Below the pieces are notes generated by a model, which was not told the origin of the DNA, searched no databases, and was given only the letters and a program-made list of their open reading frames with translations. A stretch of DNA of 64,000 nucleotides from Nocardia nova (GTDB lineage: Bacteria > Actinomycetota > Actinomycetes > Mycobacteriales > Mycobacteriaceae). The stretch's first letter is position 1, and each line of letters begins with the position of its first letter. The DNA lies in NCBI RefSeq assembly GCF_002933465.1, contig NZ_PSZE01000014.1, forward strand, positions 95,855 through 159,854, given 5' to 3'. This document shows positions 7,256-15,823 of the stretch, piece after piece. Both the position numbers and the translations under genes were made by a program.

Positions 7256-8620
7256 TCAGGCGGGCCGGATGTTGCGGTTGAAACGGAACAGGTTGGCCGG
7301 GTCGTACTCGGACTTCAGCGCCTGCAACCGCGCATAGGTCCGCGCCGCGTAGCCGGCCCGGGTCTGGTTCTCATCGGCCCACTCGCCGGCGCCGTAGAGG
7401 AAGTTCAGGTTGTGGCCGATCGTCCACGGCGCCAACGTCTTCGCGATCAAGTCGTGGTAACCCCGCAGATCGGGGCCGTCCGAGTCCGGCATCGTGATGA
7501 CGCGCGCGTTGTATTCGGCCTCCCGGTGATCCATCGCGATCCCCGCCGGACCCGGGCGGCGCAGCGCACCCCCGAGATGCCGGAAGCCCGCCACCGCCGC
7601 GACCGGCGCCTCGGGGCCGGTGACATCGAGAAAGGCCGAGGCCGCGTCGGCGGTCAGATCCGACAGCAGTGCGTTGGTCGCGGTGTAGGCGTGCGGGAAA
7701 TTCGGGTCGCGGTAGATGCCGTGAGTGTCGCTGTAGGGCATCGTTCGCAGATCGTCGGCGATCCGGGCGCCCACCTCGCGCAGGGGCCGCACCAGCCGCT
7801 CACCGTCGGCCGCCGACCCGGTGAAGGCGACGTTGACGGTAGCCAGATAGCGCCCGCGCAGCGGCTCCGGAATCGCCGCGACGTCGGGCATCGTCATCAT
7901 GGTGATCGCCGAGGTCATCTCCTCGGGGACCTCGCCGGTCCACTGCCGCCACGCCTCGAGGGCGGGTTCCACCAGCGGGGTGTCGAAGGTGAGCTGTCCG
8001 CCGTAGACCTCGGTGATCGGGAACAGTTCGATTTCCATGCCGGTGACCACACCGAAGTTGCCACCGGAACCCAGTGCGGCGCCGAACAATTCGTCATCGG
8101 GGGTGAGGCGGCGCAAGCGACCGTCGGCCGTCACCAGTTCCAGGACGCGGACCCGGTCGGCGGCGTAGCCGAAGGTGCGCGCCAGGATGCCGAGCCCGCC
8201 GCCCAGGTGATAGCCGATCACGCCGACCGAGGGCGAGGAGCCGTTCAGCGGCGCCAGACCGTGCGCCACCGCCGCGGCGATCAGCGCCTCGGCCTGCACA
8301 CCGGCGGCCACCCAGGCGGTGCGGGCGCCCGGGTCGACGCGCACCTGAGTCATCCGGCGCGTGCTGATCAACACGCCGCCCACGGCCGGCACCGAAAGCC
8401 CGTGCCCGGTCGCCTGCACGGCGACGGGCAACCGGTGCCGGGCGGCGAATTCCACGGCCGCGCGCACATCCTCGGCGTGGAGCGCACCGACGACCAGATC
8501 GGGCCGGTGTGTGTAGGCGGTCTGGAAGCCGGAGACCTCGGCGTCGTAGCCGGCGTCACCCGGGGGGAAGACGGGGCCGGTGACGGTGGGCAGTTCGGCG
8601 GGGAAGTTCGAGTTCGTCAT
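7256..8620 (-). CDS. FAD-linked oxidase (PCMH-type FAD-binding, BBE-like C-terminus)
   Basis: A 454-aa flavoprotein of the berberine-bridge/6-hydroxynicotine-oxidase type. The FAD-binding half shows ATGHGLS, the usual region of His-linked flavin attachment, and GYHLGGGLGILARTFGYAAD. The C-terminus FRFNRNI is the BBE-like ending. Substrate unknown. The ATG at 8620 was chosen; an in-frame TTG at 8644 is also open. Its Shine-Dalgarno AGGA lies very close to the ATG, so the true start is uncertain. It is divergent from a LysR gene with a 6-bp inverted repeat between them, suggesting that LysR controls it. Decayed genes lie on both sides of the pair. Confidence 0.85.
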   Translation of the reverse strand: MTNSNFPAELPTVTGPVFPPGDAGYDAEVSGFQTAYTHRPDLVVGALHAEDVRAAVEFAARHRLPVAVQATGHGLSVPAVGGVLISTRRMTQVRVDPGARTAWVAAGVQAEALIAAAVAHGLAPLNGSSPSVGVIGYHLGGGLGILARTFGYAADRVRVLELVTADGRLRRLTPDDELFGAALGSGGNFGVVTGMEIELFPITEVYGGQLTFDTPLVEPALEAWRQWTGEVPEEMTSAITMMTMPDVAAIPEPLRGRYLATVNVAFTGSAADGERLVRPLREVGARIADDLRTMPYSDTHGIYRDPNFPHAYTATNALLSDLTADAASAFLDVTGPEAPVAAVAGFRHLGGALRRPGPAGIAMDHREAEYNARVITMPDSDGPDLRGYHDLIAKTLAPWTIGHNLNFLYGAGEWADENQTRAGYAARTYARLQALKSEYDPANLFRFNRNIRPA

Positions 8621-8646
8621 GTCCTGAACTCTGCCGCCGGGCAATT

Positions 8647-8672
8647 GAGAAGTAAAACAGATAGTTCTTCTC
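8647..8672. promoter_or_regulatory. Inverted repeat in the divergent FAD oxidase/LysR promoter
   Basis: GAGAAG (8647-8652) and CTTCTC (8667-8672) are perfect 6-bp arms around 14 nt. The element lies between the two divergent starts, as expected for a LysR-type recognition site. It is also the most AT-rich stretch of the neighbourhood. Confidence 0.55.
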
Positions 8673-8691
8673 GGTACTAGAATGAACAGTT

Positions 8692-9603
8692 ATGGAACTG
8701 CGGCAGTTGCGCTACTTCGTCACCGTCGCCGAGGAGGCCAATTTCACTCGGGCGGCCCAGCGGCTGCATCTGGCCCAGCCCGGTCTCTCGGCGCAGATCC
8801 GGCAGCTGGAGCGCGAATTGGGTCAGCCGCTGCTCGACCGGTCCGGACGCACCGTGACACTGACCGCTGCCGGTGCCGCCGTGCTGCCGCACGCACGGGC
8901 GGCATTGGAAGCGGCACAACAGGTTTCCTTCACCGTCGACGAGTTCACCGGATTGTTGCGAGGACAGGTCCGTATCGGCCTGATCTCCGGGGCGGCGACC
9001 GAGGAGTTCGACGTCGCAACGGTCCTGTCGGCCTTCCACCGCGATCACCCGCAGGTCGGCATCACCCTCACCGAGGACACCACCGCCCGCATGCTCGCCG
9101 CGCTGACCCACGGCGAACTCGATATCGCCTTGGTCGGGCTGACCGGTGAGAAACTCGACGAACGCTTGGCCGCTGACATCGTCTTCGAGGCGCGCCTGGC
9201 CGCGGCCGTGGCGCGCGACGACCACGCGTTCGGCTCCCGGATCACACTGGACGAGTTGCGCGAGCGCTCCCTGATCTGCCTGCCGCGAGGCACCGGAATC
9301 CGCGGCGTGCTCGAACGTTGCTGTGCCGCTGTGGGATTCACTCCGATGATCGAGTTCGAGGCCGCGGCGCCGCCGCTGCTCGTTCAGCTCGCCGCCGGCG
9401 GACTGGGTATCGCCGTGGTGCCGGCCCTCGGCGCCGCCCAAGCCGAGGCCGCGGGAGTCCGGATGATCGAGATCACCGATCCCGAGCTGTACGGACAGCT
9501 CGCCCTGGTCTGGCGGTCGGATCGGCCGGCGGCACCGGCCGCGAAGGTACTGCTCGGGCAGTTGCGGATCGCGCTGGGCCCCCGGAGGGCAGCGCACCGA
9601 TGA
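8692..9603 (+). CDS. LysR-family transcriptional regulator
   Basis: A 303-aa protein with the N-terminal winged helix-turn-helix MELRQLRYFVTVAEEANFTRAAQRLH, of the usual LysR length, and an effector-binding domain from about residue 90. It is divergent from the FAD oxidase gene with 71 bp between the starts, the classic LysR/target arrangement. It probably activates the oxidase in response to an unknown ligand and represses itself. The ATG at 8692 is the only sensible start, as the HTH begins within the first residues. Confidence 0.92.
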   Translation: MELRQLRYFVTVAEEANFTRAAQRLHLAQPGLSAQIRQLERELGQPLLDRSGRTVTLTAAGAAVLPHARAALEAAQQVSFTVDEFTGLLRGQVRIGLISGAATEEFDVATVLSAFHRDHPQVGITLTEDTTARMLAALTHGELDIALVGLTGEKLDERLAADIVFEARLAAAVARDDHAFGSRITLDELRERSLICLPRGTGIRGVLERCCAAVGFTPMIEFEAAAPPLLVQLAAGGLGIAVVPALGAAQAEAAGVRMIEITDPELYGQLALVWRSDRPAAPAAKVLLGQLRIALGPRRAAHR

Positions 9604-9701
9604 ATGCCGCCGCCGGACCACGTGCTTGCTATCGACTGCCGACCGCCAGGCGGCACGCCTCGATACAGCCGCGAATTTCGACAGCGCGGGCTGGGAGATG
9701 A

Positions 9702-9833
9702 ACGGGACCTCGGCTGCGGCTGCCGTTGGGCAGCGATTCGGTCGACACCCTGCTCGGCCACCTCCACGCCGTGCGCGCCGAATTCGGCGGGTGGGAGAAG
9801 ATCTCGCGCGCAACGGCCTTCGACGAGAACTGA
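9702..9833 (+). pseudogene. C-terminal relic of a short-chain dehydrogenase
   Basis: An open stretch ending with TGA at 9831-9833 encodes LRLPLGSDSVDTLLGHLHAV and then RAEFGGWEKISRAT. This is the characteristic C-terminal tail of many actinobacterial short-chain dehydrogenases (family knowledge). An in-frame TGA stands just upstream, and nothing resembling the Rossmann part is found before it. It is therefore a 40-residue leftover. It flanks the LysR gene on the side opposite the SPFH relic. Confidence 0.55.
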
Positions 9834-9847
9834 GCCTCGATCGCGTT

Positions 9848-10636
9848 CTACAGGATTCGGGACAGGAAGGCCTGGGTTCGCTCGTGTTGCGGATTCGCCA
9901 GCACCTCGCGCGGATCCCCGGCCTCCACCACCACGCCCCCGTCCATGAACACCAGCTGGTCGGCGACCTCGCGGGCGAAACCCATTTCGTGCGTGACGAC
10001 CACCATCGTCATGCCCGAATGCGCCAATTCGCGCATGACCGTGAGAACTTCGCCGACCAGCTCGGGATCCAGGGCGGAGGTGGGCTCGTCGAACAGCATC
10101 AGTTTCGGATCCATCGCCAGGGCGCGGGCGATCGCGACCCGCTGCTGCTGACCACCCGACAGCTGCGCCGGATAGGTATCGGCCTTGTCCGCCAAGCCGA
10201 CTCGATCGAGCAGTTCCCGCGCCCGGGCGACCGCCTTGGCGCGGGACATCTTCTTCACATGGATCGGCGCCTCGATAACATTCGCCAGCGCGGTGCGGTG
10301 CGGGAACAGGTTGAAGTGCTGGAACACCATGCCGACGTCGCGGCGCTGGCGAGCCGACTCCCTCGGACGCAGTTCGTAGAGTTTGCCCCCGCGCTCGCGA
10401 TAGCCGACCAGATCGCCGTCGACATAGAGCCGCCCGGCGTTCACCCGTTCCAGATGGTTGATGCAGCGCAGAAAGGTCGACTTTCCGGATCCGGACGGGC
10501 CGATCAGGCACATCACCTGCCCACGCGCGACCTCGAGCGACACCCCCTGCAACACCTGCAACGCGCCGAAGTTCTTGCACACCCGCTCGGCCCGGATCAT
10601 CGGAACATCGGCCGAGGCCGCCGTGGCGCTGCTCAT
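9848..10636 (-). CDS. Amino-acid ABC transporter ATP-binding protein
   Basis: The 262-aa ATPase of a polar amino-acid (PAAT-family) importer on the cytoplasmic face. It has Walker A GPSGSGKST, signature LSGGQQQRVAIARAL and Walker B LMLFDEPTSALD, followed by the switch-region TH in VVVTHEMGF. The start ATG (10636) overlaps the permease stop as ATGA, so the two are translationally coupled. It is the last gene of a binding protein-permease-ATPase operon. Confidence 0.93.
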   Translation of the reverse strand: MSSATAASADVPMIRAERVCKNFGALQVLQGVSLEVARGQVMCLIGPSGSGKSTFLRCINHLERVNAGRLYVDGDLVGYRERGGKLYELRPRESARQRRDVGMVFQHFNLFPHRTALANVIEAPIHVKKMSRAKAVARARELLDRVGLADKADTYPAQLSGGQQQRVAIARALAMDPKLMLFDEPTSALDPELVGEVLTVMRELAHSGMTMVVVTHEMGFAREVADQLVFMDGGVVVEAGDPREVLANPQHERTQAFLSRIL

Positions 10637-11589
10637 TTGCCGACCTCCATCGTCTGCTGTGCGGTGGCCAGTGCGCGCAGCTGGCGGCCGGTCAACTGCC
10701 GCGTCACGCCCCGCGAGTAATACCGCTCGAGATAGAACTGGCCGACCATCAGCACGCTGGTGATCGCCAGATACCAGGTCGCGCTGACCAGTAGCAGCGG
10801 GATCGGCTGGAAGTTGATGCCGTAGATGTCGCGGGCGCGGCCGTACAGATCGGTGGTGAGCGGGATCGCGGTGACCAGTGAGGTGGTCTTCAACATCGAG
10901 ATCAGTTCGTTGCCCGTGGGTGGGATGATCACCCGCATCGCCTGCGGTAACACCGTGCGCCGCATGGTCTGTCCCCACGACATGCCCAGCGCCACCGATG
11001 CCTCGCGCTGCCCCTCGCCCACCGAATTCACTCCGGCACGCACGATCTCGGCCATATAGGCGGCCTCGTTCAGACCCAGGCCGATCATGGCGAAGATGAA
11101 CGGCTGCGACCAATCCTGCACATCCCACTGCACGAAACTGGGCCCGCCGAACGGGATTCCGAGCTGAATCGATTTGTACAGCGCGGGGAACAGGCCCCAG
11201 AAGACGAGCTGGATGTACACCGGGGTGCCGCGGAAGACCCACAGATACACCCACGACACCGACCGCAGCACCGGATTCGGCGACAGCCGCATCACCGCGA
11301 GGATCACACCCAGGACGACGCCGATCGCCATCGCCAGCACGGTCAGTTCGAGGGTGACCGCCGCACCCTCGGAGATCCGCCGATCGAACAGATACTTCCA
11401 GTAGGTGTCCCAGCGATAGGCCGGGTTGGTGGCGGCACCGTAGACGAACAGCCCGAGCAGGATCAGCAGCACCGCCGCGGCGAGCCAGCGTCCGGGCCGC
11501 CGCAGCGGTACGGCCTCGATCGGCTCCGGCATGGATGCCTGGGGCGGGGCGGCCTGCGAGCCGGCGGGGGGTTGCGCGGACATGTGCAC
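10633..11589 (-). CDS. Amino-acid ABC transporter permease
   Basis: Membrane subunit (318 aa) of the polar amino-acid importer. It has a hydrophobic segment near residues 35-52 and several more from residue 75 on. The BPD-type coupling loop is visible at EGQREASVALGMSW, with the following PQAMRVIIPP. The GTG at 11589 directly follows the binding-protein stop codon; an ATG two codons later (11583) is an equally good start. Such transporters usually have one permease forming a homodimer. Confidence 0.92.
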   Translation of the reverse strand: MHMSAQPPAGSQAAPPQASMPEPIEAVPLRRPGRWLAAAVLLILLGLFVYGAATNPAYRWDTYWKYLFDRRISEGAAVTLELTVLAMAIGVVLGVILAVMRLSPNPVLRSVSWVYLWVFRGTPVYIQLVFWGLFPALYKSIQLGIPFGGPSFVQWDVQDWSQPFIFAMIGLGLNEAAYMAEIVRAGVNSVGEGQREASVALGMSWGQTMRRTVLPQAMRVIIPPTGNELISMLKTTSLVTAIPLTTDLYGRARDIYGINFQPIPLLLVSATWYLAITSVLMVGQFYLERYYSRGVTRQLTGRQLRALATAQQTMEVGK

Positions 11590-12498
11590 TCAGCCTTTCG
11601 CGCCGTTGATGACCGAGGTGGTGATCGCACCGGCCGCCACGCCCCAGTTCTCGGCGATGGTGCGATAGACGCCGGAATCGATCAGATGCTGCAGCGCCGC
11701 TTGCAGTACCGGGGCCAGCGGCGAACCCTTCGGTACCGGCCAGCCGTAGGGTTCGGCCTCGAACACCGCGCCCGCGGCCTCGATGGTGTCGGGATTGCGC
11801 TTGATCGCATACGCGGTGACCGGGGAATCGGCGGACATGGCGTCGACCTGGCCGAGGACCAGGGCCGTGGCCGCCGCACTCTGTTCGTCGTAGGACATCT
11901 TATGAATCTCGGGCTTGCCGGCCTCGCTGCAGGCCTTCGACTTCGCGGGGATCTCGTCGATGTCCTCGGTCGTGGTGCGCTGCACAGCGACCTTCTTGCC
12001 GCAGGCGTTGTTCGGGTCGATCGGACGGCCCTTGCGCTGCGCCCACTGAACGCCGGCGGAGAAGTAGTCCACGAAGTCGACGGTCTTCTCCCGCGTCAGA
12101 TTGTCGGTGAACGACGACATTCCCACGTCAACCGTGCCGGCCTCGATCGCGGGGATGATTTTCTCGAAGTCGGCTTCCTGATAGTCGGCGCGGACGCCGA
12201 GCACGGCGGCGACCGCATCCATCAGATCGACGTCGAATCCGATGATCTGCCCGGTATGCGGATCCCGGTACTCGTTGGGCTGATACGGAACGTTCACACC
12301 GACCGCGAGCCGTCCCGCCTGCGCGATCGTCGGCGGCAGCTGCGCGGCGATCGACTCCACCTTCGTCACCGGCACCTTGGGTACCTTGGGCGATTCGTCC
12401 TCGGTGTTGTCCGCACATCCCGCTGCCAGCGCCGCCGCACCGACGATCACGCACGCGGCTCGCAGGATGTACCCGCGGGCGCCGAGTCGAACTGACAC
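11590..12498 (-). CDS. Amino-acid ABC transporter substrate-binding lipoprotein
   Basis: Extracellular solute-binding protein family 3, which captures the amino acid and delivers it to the permease. The GTG at 12498 was chosen because GGAGG lies 5-6 nt upstream; a frame extension to 12561 lacks such a site. From this start there is a short signal peptide and the lipobox LAAGC, so it is expected to be lipid-anchored. GVNVPYQPNEY and DVGMSSFTDN are typical SBP_bac_3 segments. It is the first gene of a three-gene operon. The ligand is not predictable. Confidence 0.92.
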   Translation of the reverse strand: MSVRLGARGYILRAACVIVGAAALAAGCADNTEDESPKVPKVPVTKVESIAAQLPPTIAQAGRLAVGVNVPYQPNEYRDPHTGQIIGFDVDLMDAVAAVLGVRADYQEADFEKIIPAIEAGTVDVGMSSFTDNLTREKTVDFVDYFSAGVQWAQRKGRPIDPNNACGKKVAVQRTTTEDIDEIPAKSKACSEAGKPEIHKMSYDEQSAAATALVLGQVDAMSADSPVTAYAIKRNPDTIEAAGAVFEAEPYGWPVPKGSPLAPVLQAALQHLIDSGVYRTIAENWGVAAGAITTSVINGAKG

Positions 12499-12650
12499 GC
12501 GGCCCTCCGTATTCGCGCGACCCGCCACCATGATCGGGTCGCCGTGTAGCAATGCAGCCATTCGAAAATCTAGGCGATCGGCACGAGATGCGCCGGTCGG
12601 TTACCGAAGGTTAATGCGCGCCACGACCGGCGGCAGGGGTACACGCCGAT

Positions 12651-13733
12651 TCACCGGCGATGCACGCGAGCCCGGACCTGCTCGGTGAATTCACTGGTCG
12701 AGGCCAGTCCGCCGAGGTCGGCGGTGGCGATACCGGCCGCCAGGGTCGCCGCCACCGCGCGGTCGATCCGGTCGGCGGCGCCCAGCAGCGCCGGATCGTC
12801 GTCGCGGGTGCCCAGCCAGCGCAACAGCATCGCGGCCGACAGTTGCAGCGCGCCCGGATTCGCTCGGTTGCGCCCCGCCAGCGTGGGAGCCGCGCCGTGC
12901 ACCGCCTGAGCCATCGCCTTGTCGTCCGAGCAGTTCAGCGAGGCCGCCAAGCCCAGCGACCCGGCGAGTTCCCCCGCGAGGTCGGAGAGGATGTCGCCGA
13001 ACAGGTTCTCGGTCACCAGGACGTCGTAGTCACCGGGCGCGCGGACCAGATGGGCCGCGGCGGCGTCGACATGTTCGTCGTCGACCTCGATCCCCGAATA
13101 TCGCGCGGCGACGTCCAAGCAGACCTCGCGGAACAGTCCCATCGTCATCGGCAGCACATTCGCCTTGTGCACGATCGTCAACCGGCCGCGCCGCGCGGCC
13201 GCGAGCGCGCAGGCCTGATGCGCGATGCGTTCGCAGGCGGCCCGGGTGATCACGGCCACGGCCATCGCCACATCGGCGGTGGGCCGGAATTCGCCCGAGC
13301 CGGCGAACATGTTGCGATCGGCGTAGAAGCCCTCGCTGTTCTCGCGCACGATCACCAGATCGATGTCCTTCGCCGCCGCCCGGACGCCCGGAAAGGTCCG
13401 AGCCGGGCGGATATTCGCGTACAGGCCGAAGCGTTTGCGGATCGCCCCGCCCGGCGGGGCCCCGATGCGATGATGCGGGGCGTAGGAGGCGTTGTCGTGC
13501 GGACCGAGAATCCAGGCATCGAGATCAGCGAGGGCGGTCAGCGTGGTCTCCGGCAGCGGTTCCCCGCATTCGGCGATGGCCGCATGCCCGATCGGGAGCT
13601 CGACCCATTCCGGCGCCGCCGCACCGGCCGCGGCGAGAGCTTCGTCCACCACGGTCCGGGTCGCCCGCACCACCTCCGGCCCGATGCCGTCGCCCTCGAT
13701 CAGCCCGAGCCGCACCGCCCGCCGCGCATCCAC
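12651..13733 (-). CDS. Isocitrate/isopropylmalate dehydrogenase-family enzyme
   Basis: A beta-decarboxylating dehydrogenase of 360 aa that oxidises a malate-type substrate with NAD(P). IEGDGIGPEVV is the N-terminal family motif, RENSEGFYAD contains the catalytic Tyr region, VHKANVLP holds the catalytic Lys, and NLFGDILSDLAGELAGSLGLA is the metal-binding and coenzyme segment. The GTG at 13733 has AGGAG 8 nt upstream. It could act on 3-isopropylmalate, isocitrate, homoisocitrate or tartrate; no leuC or leuD is nearby. It is upstream of and co-directional with the amino-acid transporter, about 150 bp away. Confidence 0.85.
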   Translation of the reverse strand: MDARRAVRLGLIEGDGIGPEVVRATRTVVDEALAAAGAAAPEWVELPIGHAAIAECGEPLPETTLTALADLDAWILGPHDNASYAPHHRIGAPPGGAIRKRFGLYANIRPARTFPGVRAAAKDIDLVIVRENSEGFYADRNMFAGSGEFRPTADVAMAVAVITRAACERIAHQACALAAARRGRLTIVHKANVLPMTMGLFREVCLDVAARYSGIEVDDEHVDAAAAHLVRAPGDYDVLVTENLFGDILSDLAGELAGSLGLAASLNCSDDKAMAQAVHGAAPTLAGRNRANPGALQLSAAMLLRWLGTRDDDPALLGAADRIDRAVAATLAAGIATADLGGLASTSEFTEQVRARVHRR

Positions 13734-13897
13734 CGCGCTCACTCCTCTGCTCGCACCCCGTCCCGGCCGGTCCGCGGCCCGGCACACCGGGTCACCCTAT
13801 TGGGTACCGGGTCACCGAGCCGACCGCGGGCCCGGCCTGCCCGGGAACTCGCGTATAGGCGCACCGGGCCGCCCGCGCGCGTAAGTTGGCCTGAACC

Positions 13898-14419
13898 ATG
13901 GTGCAGTCGGTGGAACTGGTACTCGACGAGGCGGCGGAGGCCGAGGTTCGCCGGCAGTGGCGTGCGCTGGCCGCGGCCGGAACGCACAGTCCCACACCGG
14001 AACACCGGCCGCACATCACCGTCGCGGTCGCCCGCGAGATCTGGCCCCGGCTGGACAAGACGCTGGCCGCGCTGCCGTTCCGGCCGCTCCCGATCCGGCT
14101 GGGCGGGCTGCTGATATTCGGCGCCCGCCATCCGATTCTGGTACGGCTGGTGGTGCCCACCGAAGACCTGCTGACGATGCAACGGCGCATCGCTGCGGTC
14201 GTCGACGCGTGCCCGGGCGTTCCGGCGAACATGTGCCCGGACGCATGGACCCCGCACGTCACGCTGGCACGGCGGCTGAAACCGGAGCACTGGCCCGCGG
14301 CGATCGAAGCGGCAGCCGCCGAGCGGGATTTTGCGGCTACCGTGGTGGGTATTCGGCGGTGGGACGGTGATCGGCGAATCGAGTGGCCGATCGCCCCAGG
14401 GGGTGGAGTCCACGGTTGA
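13898..14419 (+). CDS. 2'-5' RNA ligase family protein (2H phosphoesterase)
   Basis: A 173-aa protein carrying the two defining H-x-T motifs of the 2H superfamily: PHITVA near residue 38 and PHVTLA near residue 122. Members act on 2',3'-cyclic phosphates or 2'-5' linkages in RNA or nucleotides; the actual substrate is unknown. It starts at ATG 13898 without a clear Shine-Dalgarno. It lies between the converging dehydrogenase promoter and the thioredoxin gene and may share a transcript with the latter (76 bp gap). Confidence 0.82.
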   Translation: MVQSVELVLDEAAEAEVRRQWRALAAAGTHSPTPEHRPHITVAVAREIWPRLDKTLAALPFRPLPIRLGGLLIFGARHPILVRLVVPTEDLLTMQRRIAAVVDACPGVPANMCPDAWTPHVTLARRLKPEHWPAAIEAAAAERDFAATVVGIRRWDGDRRIEWPIAPGGGVHG

Positions 14420-14495
14420 GCCGCGGACGCCGGCCACGCGGAAGATATGCACAGCGTCCCGCGTTGCACCGCAGACAACGACACGAGAGGAACCC

Positions 14496-14861
14496 ATGGC
14501 CACCCAGACCCTGACCGCGCAGAACTTCGACGAGATCGTGACCGGAAACGACGTCGTCCTCGTCGATTTCTGGGCCGATTGGTGCGGGCCCTGTAAGGCG
14601 TTCGCGCCCACCTTCGAGGCATCCTCGGAACAACATCCCGATGTCGTCCACGGCAAGGTCGACACCGAAGCAGAGCAGAGCCTCGCCGCCGCCGCCAACA
14701 TCCGCTCCATCCCCACGATCATGGCCTTCCGCGAGGGTGTCCTGGTCTTCGCGCAGCCGGGCGCACTGCCGCCGGCCGCGCTGGAAGATCTGGTCTCCCA
14801 GGTGAAGGCGCTCGATATGGAAGAGGTGCGCAAGCAGCTCGCCGAACAGCAGCAGGGCTGA
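14496..14861 (+). CDS. Thioredoxin
   Basis: A 121-aa disulfide reductase. The active site is WCGPCK (Cys30, Cys33), with the cis-Pro region RSIPTIMAF. It lacks a signal peptide, so it is cytosolic. Compared with the usual 105-110 residues it has an extra C-terminal helix ending in Gln/Glu. ATG 14496 follows a GAGAGGA Shine-Dalgarno. A strong terminator lies just downstream. Confidence 0.92.
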   Translation: MATQTLTAQNFDEIVTGNDVVLVDFWADWCGPCKAFAPTFEASSEQHPDVVHGKVDTEAEQSLAAAANIRSIPTIMAFREGVLVFAQPGALPPAALEDLVSQVKALDMEEVRKQLAEQQQG

Positions 14862-14874
14862 CCCGCACGAACCG

Positions 14875-14922
14875 GTGCCGCATCCCGATTCTTCACGTAA
14901 CGGGATGCGGCACTGTGGTTTT
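14875..14922 (+). terminator. Terminator after thioredoxin
   Basis: GTGCCGCATCCCG (14875-14887) pairs perfectly with 14901-14913 around a 13-nt loop and is followed by TGTGGTTTT. It ends the thioredoxin transcript. The last bases of the stem plus the T-rich tail are part of the 17-bp repeat unit that follows. Confidence 0.75.
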
Positions 14923-14960
14923 CGTGACACTGTGGTTTTCGTGACACTGTGGTTTTCGCG
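14911..14960. repeat. Three 17-bp direct repeats behind the thioredoxin terminator
   Basis: CACTGTGGTTTTCGTGA occurs at 14911 and 14928, with a near-complete third copy at 14945. The unit begins inside the right arm of the terminator hairpin, so the T tract is triplicated. It lies between the thioredoxin gene and the converging LeuA-domain gene. Confidence 0.9.
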
Positions 14961-14984
14961 TGTCGGCTCGGTTGCCGAGCCGGC

Positions 14985-15416
14985 TCAGTTCCCGAGTTTG
15001 TTGATGCCGGCGATCATGGCGCGAACGGTCGACTCCGGTCCGTCCCCGGCGAGCGCGGCGCCCCAGCCTCGGCGGCCATTGCATTCGCACTGCACGAAGG
15101 TGGCGGTGCCGGCGCCGGTACGCCGCTGGTGGAACTGCAGAATCTCCACCGGGTAGCCCTCGTCGTAGAGCGCCGAGGTCAGTGCGGCGACCGGGCTGCC
15201 CGCGGACACCACGGTCCGCGCGTGTCCGGCCAGCTCGATGGTCGCGGTATAGGTCGTCGCCCGCTGTTCGGCCCGTGCCCAGTCGCTGAGCTTGACCGGG
15301 CCGGTGTGCGCGCAGTAGCGGTCGTAGAACTCCGCGGGCGTCAGGTCGGCGGATTCGGCGCGCAGCCCCTTGGGCGCGGCCGCGATGAAGGCATGTGTAT
15401 CGATAGTAATCGTCAT
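14985..15416 (-). CDS. Free-standing LeuA allosteric (dimerisation) domain protein
   Basis: A 143-aa protein resembling only the C-terminal regulatory domain of 2-isopropylmalate synthase (LeuA_dimer). The core FHQRRTGAGTATFVQCECNG, then GWGAAL and a final helix MIAGINKLGN, match the end of LeuA, where leucine binds. The TIM-barrel catalytic domain is absent. The N-terminal part (TPAEFYDRYC, then HTGPVKLSDW) resembles the linker before that domain. It may sense a branched-chain ligand or act in trans on a LeuA-type enzyme; this is inference. It is single-gene, converging with the thioredoxin gene. ATG 15416 is the only clear start. Confidence 0.75.
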   Translation of the reverse strand: MTITIDTHAFIAAAPKGLRAESADLTPAEFYDRYCAHTGPVKLSDWARAEQRATTYTATIELAGHARTVVSAGSPVAALTSALYDEGYPVEILQFHQRRTGAGTATFVQCECNGRRGWGAALAGDGPESTVRAMIAGINKLGN

Positions 15417-15823
15417 TGGACTAGGTCTTCCCGAAGCTTTGTCGTTGGCCGGATGACAGAGGGGACCAGCGCAAACACTTTTCCAACGGCCGCAGCGAGG
15501 GGGCCGGTCCGAATCAGCTCCCGCTACGGCGAGGTACTACGAGAAGTCGCGCCGCAGCCACCATCGCGGTAAGCGGAAGGAGCACCACACGGTCGCGGTC
15601 GGCGACGTTGCGCGTGGCGCTGTGGCTTGCGGCGGGATTCGGCACGGCTTCGAGAATATGGACTCACCGCGTCGATGGCAACAATATTGTGGCGGAACCA
15701 ACGAGTAACTTCGTCACATTTTCGAGTGAACGGCATACCAACGGACAGTGCCGTGGTGAACGCCGCATTTGCGCAGGCCACAGCCGGTCCACAGGATGTG
15801 CCCCGGACATGTTCGGCGTGTCG
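15417..15823. other. Intergenic stretch without a supportable gene
   Basis: These 407 bp separate the LeuA-domain gene from a methyltransferase gene. Short ORFs exist in several frames but none has a convincing RBS, motif or composition. The part 15640-15740 is more AT-rich than its surroundings, which could mark an old insertion or a promoter. Confidence 0.5.
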
